From Nocardioides luti (lineage in GTDB: Bacteria; Actinomycetota; Actinomycetes; Propionibacteriales; Nocardioidaceae): 64,000 nucleotides of DNA. Below are positions 26,183-35,174 of this stretch, one piece after another (the first letter of the stretch is position 1; the number at the start of each line of letters is the position of its first letter). The stretch is taken from positions 1 to 64,000 of the forward strand of contig NZ_JACKXE010000002.1 of the NCBI RefSeq assembly GCF_014212315.1, written 5' to 3'. A program made the translations under genes and the position numbers. The notes beneath the pieces are model-generated. The model made no database searches and was not told the origin of the DNA. It was given only the letters and a program-made list of their open reading frames with translations.

Positions 26183-27283
26183 TCACGACAGCAGCGAGCG
26201 GTCGAGAACCCCACGGATCGTGCGCACGGCCACGACGCCCCAGGCCACGACGAGCCCGGCGTAGAGCGCGACCGCCGCGACGACGAGCACCGTGGCCCCG
26301 GTCAGGTCCGCGAGCCCGGAGGTGCCCGTCACCAGGGTGCCGACCGGGAAGGTGAAGGACCACCACGTCATCGAGAACGGCAGCCCGGCGCGCAGGGTGC
26401 GCACCGTGATCGCGGCGGCCAGCGCGAGCCAGAGGAGGGCGAAGCCCCACATCGGGAGCCCGAAGGCGAGGGCGAGGACCGGGAGGCCGGCGCCGTACGG
26501 CGCGGGCAGCACGCCCGGGGCCGCCAGGGCGATGGTGTGGGCAGCCGTGACCGACTGGCCGAGCGGGCCCAGCACGATCCAGAACGTGGGAACCGCGGCC
26601 GCCGCGCCCACGCCGTGGTGGACCAGCCGCGACCAGACCTGGCCGATGACCACCAGGCTCGCGACGAGCGTGAGGCCGAAGAGCGCGGCACAGAGCACCA
26701 GCAGGGTCAGTCGTGGCTGCCCGGCCGGCAGGTGCGGCAGCAGGAGCGGTCCCGTCGCGGCGCTGACCATCGGGGGCACGACCGGCATGAGCCACCCGCC
26801 GAAGGCGGAGTCGGGCGCGTTCTCGTGGCGGGTGAACGCCTGGAACGGGACGACCACCGCGGTGCCGATGCCCAGCAGGGTGCCGGCACTCCACAGGACC
26901 GCGTCGAGGGTGACCGCCGCGGTGTGGCCGACGACGGGGACCCCCAGGAGCAGCGCCCCGGCACCGACCGTCATCAGCGCCATCGCGGGCGCGCCGTAGA
27001 AGTGCGCCATCACCGGGTCGGCGAGGTGACGGCGTGCGCGCTCGCGGTGGTGGACCCAGTGCCCGGCGGTCGCCGCCGAGACCACCACCAGCAGCAGGGC
27101 CGCCAGCACCCACACCACCCGAGCGGCCAGCACGAGGCCCGGCACCTGCAGCGGCAGGGTCGCCACGGCGTTCGCCACGATGCCCGTGCCCATCACGGTC
27201 GCGAACCAGTTCGGCCCGAACGACGCCAGGAGGCCGACCGGTGCTGTCGTCGTCGGGCGGGGAGCGGTCGTCGTCGTGGTCAT
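26183..27283 (-). CDS. SLAC1/TehA-type (TDT family) transporter
   Basis: 366 residues with about ten membrane segments. The start GPNWFATVMGTGIVANAVATLP and the later MTWWSFTFPVGT are hallmarks of the TDT family, which includes tellurite-resistance TehA, malate permeases, sulfite exporters and SLAC1 anion channels. A sulfite or small-anion exporter would fit the nearby sulfonate operon, but that is inference. Divergent from a LysR gene, so it is likely its target. Confidence 0.82.
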   Translation of the reverse strand: MTTTTTAPRPTTTAPVGLLASFGPNWFATVMGTGIVANAVATLPLQVPGLVLAARVVWVLAALLLVVVSAATAGHWVHHRERARRHLADPVMAHFYGAPAMALMTVGAGALLLGVPVVGHTAAVTLDAVLWSAGTLLGIGTAVVVPFQAFTRHENAPDSAFGGWLMPVVPPMVSAATGPLLLPHLPAGQPRLTLLVLCAALFGLTLVASLVVIGQVWSRLVHHGVGAAAAVPTFWIVLGPLGQSVTAAHTIALAAPGVLPAPYGAGLPVLALAFGLPMWGFALLWLALAAAITVRTLRAGLPFSMTWWSFTFPVGTLVTGTSGLADLTGATVLVVAAVALYAGLVVAWGVVAVRTIRGVLDRSLLS

Positions 27284-27339
27284 GCCTCCAGCCTGGGTGC
27301 CACGGTGCGGACGCAGTAGACGACCTCGTCCTGTGGGTC

Positions 27340-27356
27340 CACAGGTTCCCCCTGTG
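27340..27356. promoter_or_regulatory. Candidate LysR operator
   Basis: Inverted repeat CACAGG-TTCCC-CCTGTG midway between the divergent transporter and LysR genes, just upstream of the LysR -10-like TAGGAT (27365-27370). Position and symmetry fit a LysR-type site controlling both genes. Confidence 0.4.
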
Positions 27357-27376
27357 TGTGCACCTAGGATGTGCCT

Positions 27377-28315
27377 GTGACCAGCCTGAGCTCCCACCTC
27401 CCGGACCTCGCCTCGCTCGACCTGCTCGTCGCCGTGGCCCACAGCGGGAGCATCGGCGCCGCCGCGCGCCGGCAGGGCATCAGCCAGCAGGCCGCCTCCG
27501 AGCGACTGCGCGGGGTCGAGTCCCAGGTGGGCGTCACCCTGCTCGACCGCGGCGCCCGTGGCACCGCGCTCACCGCGGCCGGGGCGGTCCTGGTCGAGTG
27601 GGCCGAGCGGATCCTCGAGGTCGCCCAGGAGGTCGACGGCGCCATCACCGCACTGCGCTCCGACGTACGCCGGGAGCTCAACGTGGCCGCGAGCATGACC
27701 GTCGCCGAGCAGCTGCTCCCCCGCTGGCTCGTGCACCTTCGGGCCCGCCAGGTCGCCACCGGCGTGGAGCCCGCCTCGGTGAGCCTGGTGGCCACGAACT
27801 CGCGCCACGTCGTCGAGGCCGTGCTCGACGGGAGCGCCGACGTGGGCTTCGTGGAGGGCGCCCAGCGCGAGCGGCGGCTGCGCAGCCGCGAGATCGGCAC
27901 GGACGAGCTGGTCCTGGTCGCTCCCCCGGACCACCCGTGGGCACGACGCCGCGGCGGCGTGCTCGCCGAGGAGGTCGCCGCGGTGCCGCTGGCGAGCCGC
28001 GAGCAGGGATCCGGGACGCGTGAGGTGCTGGAGCAGGCGCTCGCCGCGCACGGGCTGGCGCTGCGGACCCCGACCGTGGAGCTCTCGACCGCGACCGGGC
28101 TGCGGCAGGCCGTCCGCGCCGGGAGCGCCCCGGCCTGCATGAGCCGGCTGCTCGTCGCGGCCGACCTGGCGTCCGGCGCCCTCGTGGAGGTGCCGATCCG
28201 GGACCTGGTGCTGACCCGCTCGCTGCGCGCCGTGTGGCGGGGCAGCGCCACGCCCCCCGCGGGACCGGTCCGCGACCTGCTGGACATCGCCGAGGCGGGC
28301 CGCCGGACTCCCTAG
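27377..28315 (+). CDS. LysR-family transcriptional regulator
   Basis: 312 residues. N-terminal helix-turn-helix (about 10-65: LDLLVAVAHSGSIGAAARRQGISQQAASERLRGVE...LLDRGARGTALT) and a C-terminal periplasmic-binding-like effector domain. A GTG at 27371 is also possible; 27377 is preferred because TAGGAT at 27365-27370 would start a leaderless RNA there. Probably controls the divergent TDT transporter. Effector unknown. Confidence 0.88.
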   Translation: MTSLSSHLPDLASLDLLVAVAHSGSIGAAARRQGISQQAASERLRGVESQVGVTLLDRGARGTALTAAGAVLVEWAERILEVAQEVDGAITALRSDVRRELNVAASMTVAEQLLPRWLVHLRARQVATGVEPASVSLVATNSRHVVEAVLDGSADVGFVEGAQRERRLRSREIGTDELVLVAPPDHPWARRRGGVLAEEVAAVPLASREQGSGTREVLEQALAAHGLALRTPTVELSTATGLRQAVRAGSAPACMSRLLVAADLASGALVEVPIRDLVLTRSLRAVWRGSATPPAGPVRDLLDIAEAGRRTP

Positions 28316-28324
28316 GGTGGGGGC

Positions 28325-29248
28325 ATGCTTCCTCCCAGCGGCGACCAGTTCGAGATCTCCGGCGGCGGCTACCGCGCCGTCGTGACCGAGAGCGGCGGGG
28401 CCCTCCGGCACCTGTCGTACGCCGGCCGGCCGCTGCTCGACGGGTTCGAGGAGGACCAGATGTCGTCCGGGGGCCGGGGGCAGCTGCTGATGCCGTGGCC
28501 GAACCGGATCCGCGACGGCTCCTACTCCTTCGGTGGCCGGGACCTCCAGCTCGCCCTGTCCGAGGCCTCCCGGCACAACGCCTCGCACGGCCTGGCCCGG
28601 TGGGTGGCCTGGTCCCGCGAGGAGCACTCCCCCGGCTCGGTGTCGCTCGTCTACCGGCTGATGGCGCAGAGCGGCTACCCGTGGACCCTCGACCTGCACG
28701 TGCTCTACGACCTGTCGGCCGACGGCCTGACGGTCACCCAGACCGCGACGAACATGTCGGGCGAGCCGGCGCCGTACGCCTCGGGGGCCCATCCCTACCT
28801 GACGCTCGGGACGGCGACGGTGGACGGGGTCGAGCTGACGCTGCCGGCGGCCACGCGCTCCGAGGTCGACGACCGCCTGCTGCCCGTCGGACGGTCGGGC
28901 GTCGAGGGCACGGCGTACGACTTCCGGGTGGCGCGACCGGTCCGCGACACCGTGCTCGACCACGCCTTCACCGACCTCGAGCGCGACGAGCAGGGCATCG
29001 CCACGACGGTCCTGCACGACCCGGCCTCGGGGCACGCGGTGGCGCTGTGGGTCGACGAGCACCACCGCTGGCTGCAGGTCTACACGGCCGACGACGTGCC
29101 CGCGACCGCGCGCCGCTCGGTGGCGGTCGAGCCGATGACGGCCCAGGCCGACGCGTTCCGCACCGGCGAGGACCTGCTCACGCTGGCGCCGGCCGGGGAG
29201 GACGGCGACGAGGTGTCGGTCTCCTGGGGCGTGCGCGCCCTGGACTAG
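28325..29248 (+). CDS. Aldose 1-epimerase family protein
   Basis: 307 residues of the galactose-mutarotase-like beta-sandwich: the early GQLLMPWPNRIRDGSYSFGG, the catalytic-histidine HNASHGLARWVAW, and GAHPYLTLG, followed by the acidic AVEPMTAQADAF near the end. Converts alpha and beta anomers of a sugar or sugar phosphate; which one is not clear. It starts 9 bp after the LysR stop. Its own stop overlaps the convergent PH-domain gene by 4 bp. Confidence 0.88.
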   Translation: MLPPSGDQFEISGGGYRAVVTESGGALRHLSYAGRPLLDGFEEDQMSSGGRGQLLMPWPNRIRDGSYSFGGRDLQLALSEASRHNASHGLARWVAWSREEHSPGSVSLVYRLMAQSGYPWTLDLHVLYDLSADGLTVTQTATNMSGEPAPYASGAHPYLTLGTATVDGVELTLPAATRSEVDDRLLPVGRSGVEGTAYDFRVARPVRDTVLDHAFTDLERDEQGIATTVLHDPASGHAVALWVDEHHRWLQVYTADDVPATARRSVAVEPMTAQADAFRTGEDLLTLAPAGEDGDEVSVSWGVRALD

Positions 29249-29709
29249 GAGTCGCGCGAGGCCGACGACGCGGCGACGAGGGTCCGCAGCGTGCGGACCG
29301 CGCGCTGGGCGCGCCCGCCGTCGGAGCCCTGGATCGCCAGGGCGGAGGCGGTGGTGCCGTCGGCGAGGTCGAGGGTCACCCAGGGGGCGCCCGGGGGCAG
29401 CCGGACCGCGATGATCTCGGCCCAGTCGTACTCGTGGTGGCGGTAGCCGTTCACGACGACGAGCCGGTCGGTCGTGGCCACGACGCGCGAGCGCACCAGC
29501 GCGAACCACGCCGAGAACGCCAGCAGGCCGAGGAAGACGAGCGTGCCGCGCTGGAAGACCGTGAACTTCGCCCTGGTCTCGTCGTCGAAGCCGAACCAGG
29601 CTGCGGCGCAGACGACCAGCAGCATCCCCCCGAACAGCACCCCCGCCACCCGGGCGCCGAAGGGGCGCCAGGTGTGCGGGAGCCGCACGGGCTCAGAGCC
29701 GGCAGGCAT
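29245..29709 (-). CDS. PH-domain membrane protein
   Basis: 154 residues. Two hydrophobic segments (about 18-38 and 52-70), then a small PH-like beta domain (TTDRLVVVNGYRHHEYDWAEIIAVRLPPGAPWVTLDLADGTTASALAIQ). Common in actinomycetes at the end of the hisE-hisG unit. The ATG at 29709 overlaps the hisG 3' end by 17 bp. Role unknown. Confidence 0.78.
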   Translation of the reverse strand: MPAGSEPVRLPHTWRPFGARVAGVLFGGMLLVVCAAAWFGFDDETRAKFTVFQRGTLVFLGLLAFSAWFALVRSRVVATTDRLVVVNGYRHHEYDWAEIIAVRLPPGAPWVTLDLADGTTASALAIQGSDGGRAQRAVRTLRTLVAASSASRDS

Positions 29710-30565
29710 GGATGTCGGTGAGCAGGATGCCGCGGGCACCCAGGTCGAAGAGGTCGTCCATCAGGCGCTGGGAGCCGGCGCGCGGCACCATCGCGCGGAC
29801 CGCGACCCAGCCCTCGCGCCGCAGCGGGGCGATGGTCGGGCCCTCGATGCCGGGGGTGAGGGCGACGGCGGCGGAGACGTGCTCGTCGCGGACGTCGTAG
29901 TCCATCATCACGTAGCTGCGCGCCACCAGGACGCCCTCGATGCGCCGGCGGAAGACGTCGAAGCCGGCGGGCACCGAGCCGGCGCGGGTGATGAGGACCG
30001 CCTCGGACTCGAGGATCACCTCGCCGAAGACCTCCAGCCCTGCCTGGCGCAACGTGCTGCCGGTCTCGACGACGTCGGCGATCACGTCGGCGACGCCGAG
30101 CTGGATGCTGGTCTCGACCGCGCCGTCGAGGCGGGTCACGGTCGCGTCGATGTTGCGCTCGGCGAGGAACGACTGCACGACCCCGACGTACGACGTGGCG
30201 ATCCGGGTGCCCTGGAGCTGGGCGAGGTCGGTGAACCGGCCGGCAGGCCCGGCGAAGTGGAAGCGGCTGCGACCGAAGCCGAGCCCCAGCACCTCGTCGG
30301 CCTTGGCACGGGAGTCGAGCAGCAGGTCGCGGCCGGTCACGCCGACGTCGAGGGTGCCCTCACCGACGTACAGCGCGATGTCGCGCGGGCGCAGGTAGAA
30401 GAACTCGACGCCGTTCTCGGCGTCGATCAGCGTCAGCTCCTTGGAGTCCTGGCGCTGGCGGTAGCCGGACTCGCGCAGGATCTCGGAGGCGGACTGGGAC
30501 AGCGACCCCTTGTTGGGGACGGCGACCCGCAGCGGGCGACCGGCGGGGGCAACGGGTGTCGACAT
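29693..30565 (-). CDS. hisG: ATP phosphoribosyltransferase, long form
   Basis: 290 residues; first step of histidine synthesis (ATP plus PRPP). Starts LRVAVPNKGSLSQSASEIL, with ELTLIDAENGVEFFYLRPRDIALYVGEGTLDVGVTGRDLL and the PRPP loop GVADVIADVVETGSTLRQAGL. The C-terminal ACT-like domain (from about 215) binds histidine for feedback, so HisZ is not needed. Follows hisE by 6 bp. Confidence 0.96.
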   Translation of the reverse strand: MSTPVAPAGRPLRVAVPNKGSLSQSASEILRESGYRQRQDSKELTLIDAENGVEFFYLRPRDIALYVGEGTLDVGVTGRDLLLDSRAKADEVLGLGFGRSRFHFAGPAGRFTDLAQLQGTRIATSYVGVVQSFLAERNIDATVTRLDGAVETSIQLGVADVIADVVETGSTLRQAGLEVFGEVILESEAVLITRAGSVPAGFDVFRRRIEGVLVARSYVMMDYDVRDEHVSAAVALTPGIEGPTIAPLRREGWVAVRAMVPRAGSQRLMDDLFDLGARGILLTDIHACRL

Positions 30566-30571
30566 GGTTCC

Positions 30572-30835
30572 TCAGAGGTGGGCGTAGACGTCGTCGAGCG
30601 AGAGGCCGCTGGCGATCATGAGGCACTGGGCGTGGTAGAGCAGCTGGCTGATCTCCTCGGCCGCGCGCTCCTTGCCCTCGTGCTCGGCCGCCATCCAGGA
30701 CTCGGCGGCCTCCTCGACCAGCTTCTTGCCGATGGCATGGACGCCGGCGTCGAGCTGTCGGACGGTGCCGGACCCCTCGGGTCGGGTCTCGGCCTTCTCG
30801 GTGAGCTCGGCCCAGAGCTGCTCGAACGTCTTCAC
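30572..30835 (-). CDS. hisE: Phosphoribosyl-ATP pyrophosphatase
   Basis: 87 residues of the all-helical MazG-like HisE fold, with KKLVEEAAESWMAAEHEGKERAAEEISQLLYH carrying the metal-binding acidic residues. Second step of histidine synthesis, as a stand-alone protein. GTG start. A TAGGCT -10-like box at 30844-30849 would give a nearly leaderless mRNA, so hisE-hisG may have its own promoter after ribH (70-bp gap). Confidence 0.95.
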   Translation of the reverse strand: MKTFEQLWAELTEKAETRPEGSGTVRQLDAGVHAIGKKLVEEAAESWMAAEHEGKERAAEEISQLLYHAQCLMIASGLSLDDVYAHL

Positions 30836-30905
30836 GGTCGACCAGCCTAGGCGGTCCGCCGCCCCGGCTCCTGCGCGGGACCGGGACGCGGACCTCCGGC
30901 GTGAC

Positions 30906-31394
30906 TCAGGCCTCGTAGCCGCGCTTGATCGTGCGGATCGTCTGCGCGGTGACGAGTGCGGCGGAGGCCGCCTCGTAGCCCTTGTCCTCGTGCGAGCCGT
31001 CGAGCCCGGCCCGGTCCAGCGCCTGGTCGTCGGTGTCGCAGGTGAGTACGCCGAAGCCGACCGGCACCTGGTGGTCGACCGCCACCCGGGTCAGGCCGTC
31101 GGTCGCGGCGTTGCAGACGAAGTCGAAGTGCGGGGTGCCCCCGCGGATCACCACGCCGAGGGCGACGATCGCGTCGTACCCCTGGGCCGCGAGGGCCGCG
31201 GCGACGACGGGGAGCTCGAAGGCGCCCGGGACGCGCACGACGTTCGGGGCGTCGACGCGGTAGTCGCGGCAGGCGCGGAGCGAGCCGTCGAGCAGCCCGT
31301 CCATCACCTCGGTGTGCCAGCTCGCCGCGACGATCGCGACCCGGAGGTCGTGGCAGTCGACGGGCTTCTGGTCGGGTGCTCCGGCGCCGCTCAT
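30906..31394 (-). CDS. ribH: 6,7-dimethyl-8-ribityllumazine synthase
   Basis: 162 residues. Condenses ribityl-aminouracil with dihydroxybutanone phosphate. Typical features are VAIVAASWHTEVMDGLLDGS, the VPGAFELPVVAAALA substrate loop, VIRGGTPHFDFVCN and GFGVLTCDTDDQALDR. It assembles as a large shell or pentamer. 4-bp overlap with ribBA. Last of the riboflavin genes here. Confidence 0.97.
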   Translation of the reverse strand: MSGAGAPDQKPVDCHDLRVAIVAASWHTEVMDGLLDGSLRACRDYRVDAPNVVRVPGAFELPVVAAALAAQGYDAIVALGVVIRGGTPHFDFVCNAATDGLTRVAVDHQVPVGFGVLTCDTDDQALDRAGLDGSHEDKGYEAASAALVTAQTIRTIKRGYEA

Positions 31395-32689
31395 GCGTGG
31401 TCTCCTTCGTGGGTCGGGTCGTTCAGCGAGGCCGCGGAGGCGGCCAGGTCGGGCATCTCGTGCCCCATCCGGTCCCGCTTGGTCAGCAGGTAGGCGAGGT
31501 TGTGGTCGTTGGGCCGCGGGGTCAGTCCGACCCGCTCGGCGACGTGCACGCCGAAGTCCTCGAGGCTGGTGGTCTTGTCGGGGTTGTTCGTCATCAGTCG
31601 GACGCTGCCGATGCCCAGGTCGCGCAGCACCTGGGTGGCGGTGCCGTAGTGGCGCGCGTCGGCGGGCAGCCCGAGGTCGAGGTTGGCGTCGACGGTGTCG
31701 CGGCCACCGTCCTGGAGCTGGTAGGCCTGCAGCTTCGCCACCAGCCCGATCCCCCGGCCCTCGTGGCCGCGGAGGTAGACCACGACGCCGCGGCCCTCCT
31801 CGACGATCCGCTCGAGCGCCTCGTCCAGCTGCGGGCCGCAGTCGCAGCGCGCGCTCCCGAAGACGTCACCGGTGAGGCACTCGCTGTGCACCCGGGTCAG
31901 CACCGGCTCGTCGCCGCTGACGTCGCCGTGCACGAGCGCGATGTGCTCGGAGTCGTCGACGGTGATGCGGTAGCCGTACGCCGTGAAGTCGCCGTGCCGC
32001 GTGGGCAGCCGGGTCTCGGCGACGCGCTTCACCAGCACCTCGTGCCGGCGGCGGTAGCGGACCAGGTCCTCGATCGAGATCATCGCCAGGCCGTGCTCGT
32101 CGGCGAACGCCCGCAGTTCGGGCGCGCGCTTCATCGTGCCGTCGTCGTTCACGACCTCCACGAGCACGCCCGCAGGCGTGAGACCGGCCAGGGTGGCGAG
32201 GTCGACGGCGGCCTCGGTGTGCCCCCGGCGTACGAGCACGCCACCCTCGCGGTAGCGCAGCGGGAAGACGTGGCCGGGCCGGGTGATCTCCCACGGCTCG
32301 GTGGCCGAGTCGGCGAGGACCCGGGCGGTGTGGGCGCGGTCGGCGGCGCTGATGCCGGTGGAGACGCCGTCGCGGGCGTCGACCGAGATGGTGTACGCCG
32401 TGCGCAGCTTGTCCTTGTTGTGCGGCGTCATCAGCGGGATCTCGAGACGGTCCAGCATGTCGGCCGGCATCGGCACGCAGATCACGCCGCTGGAGTGCCG
32501 GATCGTGAACGCCATCAGCTCGGGGGTGGCCTTCGAGGCCGCGAAGATGATGTCGCCCTCGTTCTCGCGGTCCTCGTCGTCGACGACCACGACGGCCTTG
32601 CCCTCCGCGATGTCGGCGATCGCGCGCTCGACCGTGTCGAGACGCACCTTCTCGTGCGGCGCGGGGCTGTCCGGGGCGGGCTCGGTCAT
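31391..32689 (-). CDS. ribBA: Bifunctional DHBP synthase / GTP cyclohydrolase II
   Basis: 432 residues. N-terminal RibB (about 15-215: VVVVDDEDRENEGDI, RHSSGVICVPM, GHTEAAVDLA) makes dihydroxybutanone phosphate. C-terminal RibA (about 220-420) has the zinc cysteines in HSECLTGDVFGSARCDCGPQL and the RGHEGRGIGL loop. It feeds both branches of riboflavin synthesis. The ATG at 32689 is shared with the ribM stop by a 4-bp overlap. Confidence 0.96.
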   Translation of the reverse strand: MTEPAPDSPAPHEKVRLDTVERAIADIAEGKAVVVVDDEDRENEGDIIFAASKATPELMAFTIRHSSGVICVPMPADMLDRLEIPLMTPHNKDKLRTAYTISVDARDGVSTGISAADRAHTARVLADSATEPWEITRPGHVFPLRYREGGVLVRRGHTEAAVDLATLAGLTPAGVLVEVVNDDGTMKRAPELRAFADEHGLAMISIEDLVRYRRRHEVLVKRVAETRLPTRHGDFTAYGYRITVDDSEHIALVHGDVSGDEPVLTRVHSECLTGDVFGSARCDCGPQLDEALERIVEEGRGVVVYLRGHEGRGIGLVAKLQAYQLQDGGRDTVDANLDLGLPADARHYGTATQVLRDLGIGSVRLMTNNPDKTTSLEDFGVHVAERVGLTPRPNDHNLAYLLTKRDRMGHEMPDLAASAASLNDPTHEGDHA

Positions 32690-33384
32690 GCGCGTGCTCC
32701 TTGCTGGGGGGTGGTCCCGACGGGCGGGACCGTGGGGGTGCGGGCGGCGCGCTCGGCGCGCCACCACGTGATCAGGCCGACGACGCAGAAGCCGCCGTAG
32801 AAGAGGTACATGCCGGCGGTCGGGTAGTAGCCGGCCCGGACCAGCGTGGTGACGCCGACGACGTCGACCGCGATCCAGACGAGCCAGAACTCCACCCAGC
32901 CGCGGGCCATGCCGTAGGTCGCGAGCAGCGAGCCGGCCAGGATCCAGGCCTCGGTGGCCGGGCTGTAGGAGCCGATCCGGAGCAGCAGCGCGTAGGCGAG
33001 GCCGTAGCCGGCCGCGGCGAGGCCCAGCAGGACCAGGCGCTCGGGCCCGGTGGCCCAGCGCGGGGTGAGGACGGCCCCGTCGGTGTCGCCGGCCGCGCGC
33101 AGGCTGCGCCAGCGCCACCAGCCGTAGACGCTGGCGACCACGAAGAAGACCTGGCGGCCGGCCTGGCCCCACAGCGGCTCGCCGCCGGTGTGGCCGCTGA
33201 GCTCGCCGCTCACGAAGACCGTGAAGAGCAGGACGTTGCCGACCAGGCCCACGGGCCAGGCCCAGACCAGGCGGCGCATCCCGAGCAGCGCGCTGGCCAG
33301 CCCGAAGAGGTTGCCGACGACCTCGCGCACCGAGAGCGCGCCGTCGCCGACGGGGATGGTGCCGTGCAGCAGCCAGTCCAGCAT
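32686..33384 (-). CDS. ribM: RibM/PnuX-type riboflavin transporter
   Basis: 232 residues with about seven membrane segments of the PnuC fold (LVWAWPVGLVGNVLLFTVFVSGE, VVASVYGWWRWR, YYPTAGMYLFYGGFCVVGLITWW). PnuC itself carries nicotinamide riboside, but relatives inside actinobacterial rib operons (PnuX/RibM) import riboflavin. Its position between ribE and ribBA, overlapping both, and behind an FMN riboswitch supports the riboflavin assignment. Confidence 0.85.
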   Translation of the reverse strand: MLDWLLHGTIPVGDGALSVREVVGNLFGLASALLGMRRLVWAWPVGLVGNVLLFTVFVSGELSGHTGGEPLWGQAGRQVFFVVASVYGWWRWRSLRAAGDTDGAVLTPRWATGPERLVLLGLAAAGYGLAYALLLRIGSYSPATEAWILAGSLLATYGMARGWVEFWLVWIAVDVVGVTTLVRAGYYPTAGMYLFYGGFCVVGLITWWRAERAARTPTVPPVGTTPQQGARA

Positions 33385-34019
33385 CAGGCGTCCCCGTCCC
33401 GGTCGTCGGCCGGGGCCGTCGGGGCCGCGTCGCGCCAGGCCAGGAGCTTCTCGACGTGCTTGGCGAGGATGTCGACCTCGAGGTTGACCCGGTCACCGAC
33501 GCGGCGGGTGCCGAGGGTGGTCCGGGCCAGGGTCTCGGGGATCAGGCTGACGGTGAACCGGTCGCCGCGGGTCTCCACGACGGTCAGGCTGACGCCGTCG
33601 ACGGTGATCGAGCCCTTGTCGACGAGGTAGCGGCCGAGGTCGGCCGGCATCGTCACCTCGACCAGCTCCCAGTGCTCGCTGGGCGTCCGGGAGGTGATGG
33701 TCCCGACGCCGTCGACGTGGCCCTGCACGATGTGGCCGCCGAGCCGCTTGTCGGCGGTGACGGCGCGCTCGAGGTTCACGCGGTCGCCCCCGCTGACGCC
33801 GTACAGGCTGGTCTTGTCGAGCGTCTCCTGCATGACGTCCGCGGTCCAGAGGTCGCCCTCGAGCGTCGCGACCGTGAGGCAGCAGCCGTTGACGGCGATG
33901 GAGTCGCCGAGCCCGGCGTCCCCGAGGACGGTGGTGGCGCGGATGGTGAGGCGGATCGCGTCACCCTGGTCCTCGACGGACTCGACGGTGCCGAGCTCCT
34001 CGACGATGCCGGTGAACAT
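33384..34019 (-). CDS. ribE: Riboflavin synthase, alpha chain
   Basis: 211 residues. Two similar barrels (MFTGIVEELG... and about residue 98 onwards GHIVQGHVDGVGTI), with NGCCLTV and DGVSLTVV as the paired active-site strands. It dismutates lumazine to riboflavin as a trimer. One-base overlaps (TGATG-type) with ribD upstream and ribM downstream. The tail after KLLAWRDAAP is acidic and not conserved. Confidence 0.96.
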   Translation of the reverse strand: MFTGIVEELGTVESVEDQGDAIRLTIRATTVLGDAGLGDSIAVNGCCLTVATLEGDLWTADVMQETLDKTSLYGVSGGDRVNLERAVTADKRLGGHIVQGHVDGVGTITSRTPSEHWELVEVTMPADLGRYLVDKGSITVDGVSLTVVETRGDRFTVSLIPETLARTTLGTRRVGDRVNLEVDILAKHVEKLLAWRDAAPTAPADDRDGDA

Positions 34020-35080
34020 CAGGTCTCCGTTCGTGGTGCGGGGGTCAGGGTGAGGCGGACGTTCGGCTGCTCGCCGTCGAGGCCGGGCAGCACGGTGATG
34101 TCGGTGACCGTGGGACGGAACGCCTGCGTGATCGTGGTGATTCCGAGGTCGGCGACGGCCGGGAGGCCGGCGCCGAGCAGGGCGGGTGCGACGTAGACGA
34201 CGATCTCGTCGACGAGGCCCGCGGCGAGGAAGGCGGCGGCCAGCGTCGGGCCGCCCTCGAGGAAGACGTGCTGACGGTCCCGGACGAACAGCTCGGCCAG
34301 GGCCACGTGCGGGTCGCGGGTGCGCAGGTGGACGGTTTCGGCGCCGCCGGCGAGGGCGGCGTCGAAGATCCGTCGGTCCGCCGCGAGGTCGCGCAGCCCC
34401 ATGACCGCCCGCAGCGGCTGCCGGGCGAGCGGCTGGTCCTCCTCGTCGCGGACGGTCAGGGCGGGGTCGTCGACGGCGACGGTGGCCGTGCCGACCAGCA
34501 TCGTGTCGCTGAGCGCCCGGAGGCGGTGGGTGTCGAGGCGGGCGGCCCGGCTGGACACCCAGCGGCTGGTGCCGTCGGCCGCGGCGCTGCGGCCGTCGAG
34601 CGTGGTGGCGAACTTCCAGGTGACGAACGGGCGGCCGTGCTCGACCGCGAAGGTCCAGACGCGGTTCAGCGCCCGCGCCTCGTCGGCGAGCAGGCCGGTG
34701 GCCACGTCGACGCCGGCCGCGGCGAGCGTCGCCGCTCCCCCGGCGGCGACCGGGTTCGGGTCGCTCTGCGCGAGCACCACCCGTCGTACGCCGGCGGCGA
34801 GGAGCGCCTGCGCGCACGGGCCGGTGCGTCCGGTGTGGTTGCACGGCTCGAGCGTGACGACGGCGGTCGTGCCCCGGGCGGCGGCACCGGCCCGGGCCAG
34901 CGCGTCCGCCTCGGCGTGGGGCGTCCCCGCACCCCCGTGGAAGCCCTCGGCCACGACGGAGCCGTCGTCGGCCAGCAGGACGCAGCCGACGCGCGGGTTC
35001 GGGCCGAGGGGGACGCCCGGGGTGGCCGCGAGCTCGAGGGCGCGCGACATCGCGCGCTGCTCGGCAGCGGTGAACGTCAT
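34019..35080 (-). CDS. ribD: Bifunctional riboflavin deaminase/reductase
   Basis: 353 residues. N-terminal cytidine-deaminase-like domain with zinc ligands in PHAEADAL (near 54) and PCNHTGRTGPC (near 77). C-terminal reductase (from about 145: TWKFATTLDGRSAAADGTSRWVSS, VFLEGGPTLAAAFLAAGLVDE). First gene of the rib operon. Its Shine-Dalgarno GGAGGGG lies in a hairpin right before the ATG, below the FMN riboswitch. Confidence 0.96.
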   Translation of the reverse strand: MTFTAAEQRAMSRALELAATPGVPLGPNPRVGCVLLADDGSVVAEGFHGGAGTPHAEADALARAGAAARGTTAVVTLEPCNHTGRTGPCAQALLAAGVRRVVLAQSDPNPVAAGGAATLAAAGVDVATGLLADEARALNRVWTFAVEHGRPFVTWKFATTLDGRSAAADGTSRWVSSRAARLDTHRLRALSDTMLVGTATVAVDDPALTVRDEEDQPLARQPLRAVMGLRDLAADRRIFDAALAGGAETVHLRTRDPHVALAELFVRDRQHVFLEGGPTLAAAFLAAGLVDEIVVYVAPALLGAGLPAVADLGITTITQAFRPTVTDITVLPGLDGEQPNVRLTLTPAPRTET

Positions 35081-35081
35081 G

Positions 35082-35113
35082 GGCCCCTCCGGTCCGTCAC
35101 GGACTCCGGGGCC
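35082..35113 (-). promoter_or_regulatory. Sequestering hairpin over the ribD ribosome-binding site
   Basis: GGCCCC (35082-35087) pairs with GGGGCC (35108-35113), and inner TCCG/CGGA arms close on a TCA or TGA loop. The ribD Shine-Dalgarno (35084-35090) is inside the stem and no U-run follows. The riboswitch therefore probably acts on translation start rather than by termination. The remaining leader (35114-35174 and 35320-35383) shows nothing else clear. Confidence 0.6.
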
Positions 35114-35174
35114 TCAGGAAAGGGTCGCCGCGCGCTCGTCGGGGACGGACGTCGGGGCGGACCTCACCTGCGTG

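Noticed and set aside
26183..29509. An 1108-codon minus-strand frame over the LysR and epimerase genes
   Set aside because: Only its last third is the TDT transporter; the remainder is antisense to two clearly conserved plus-strand genes.
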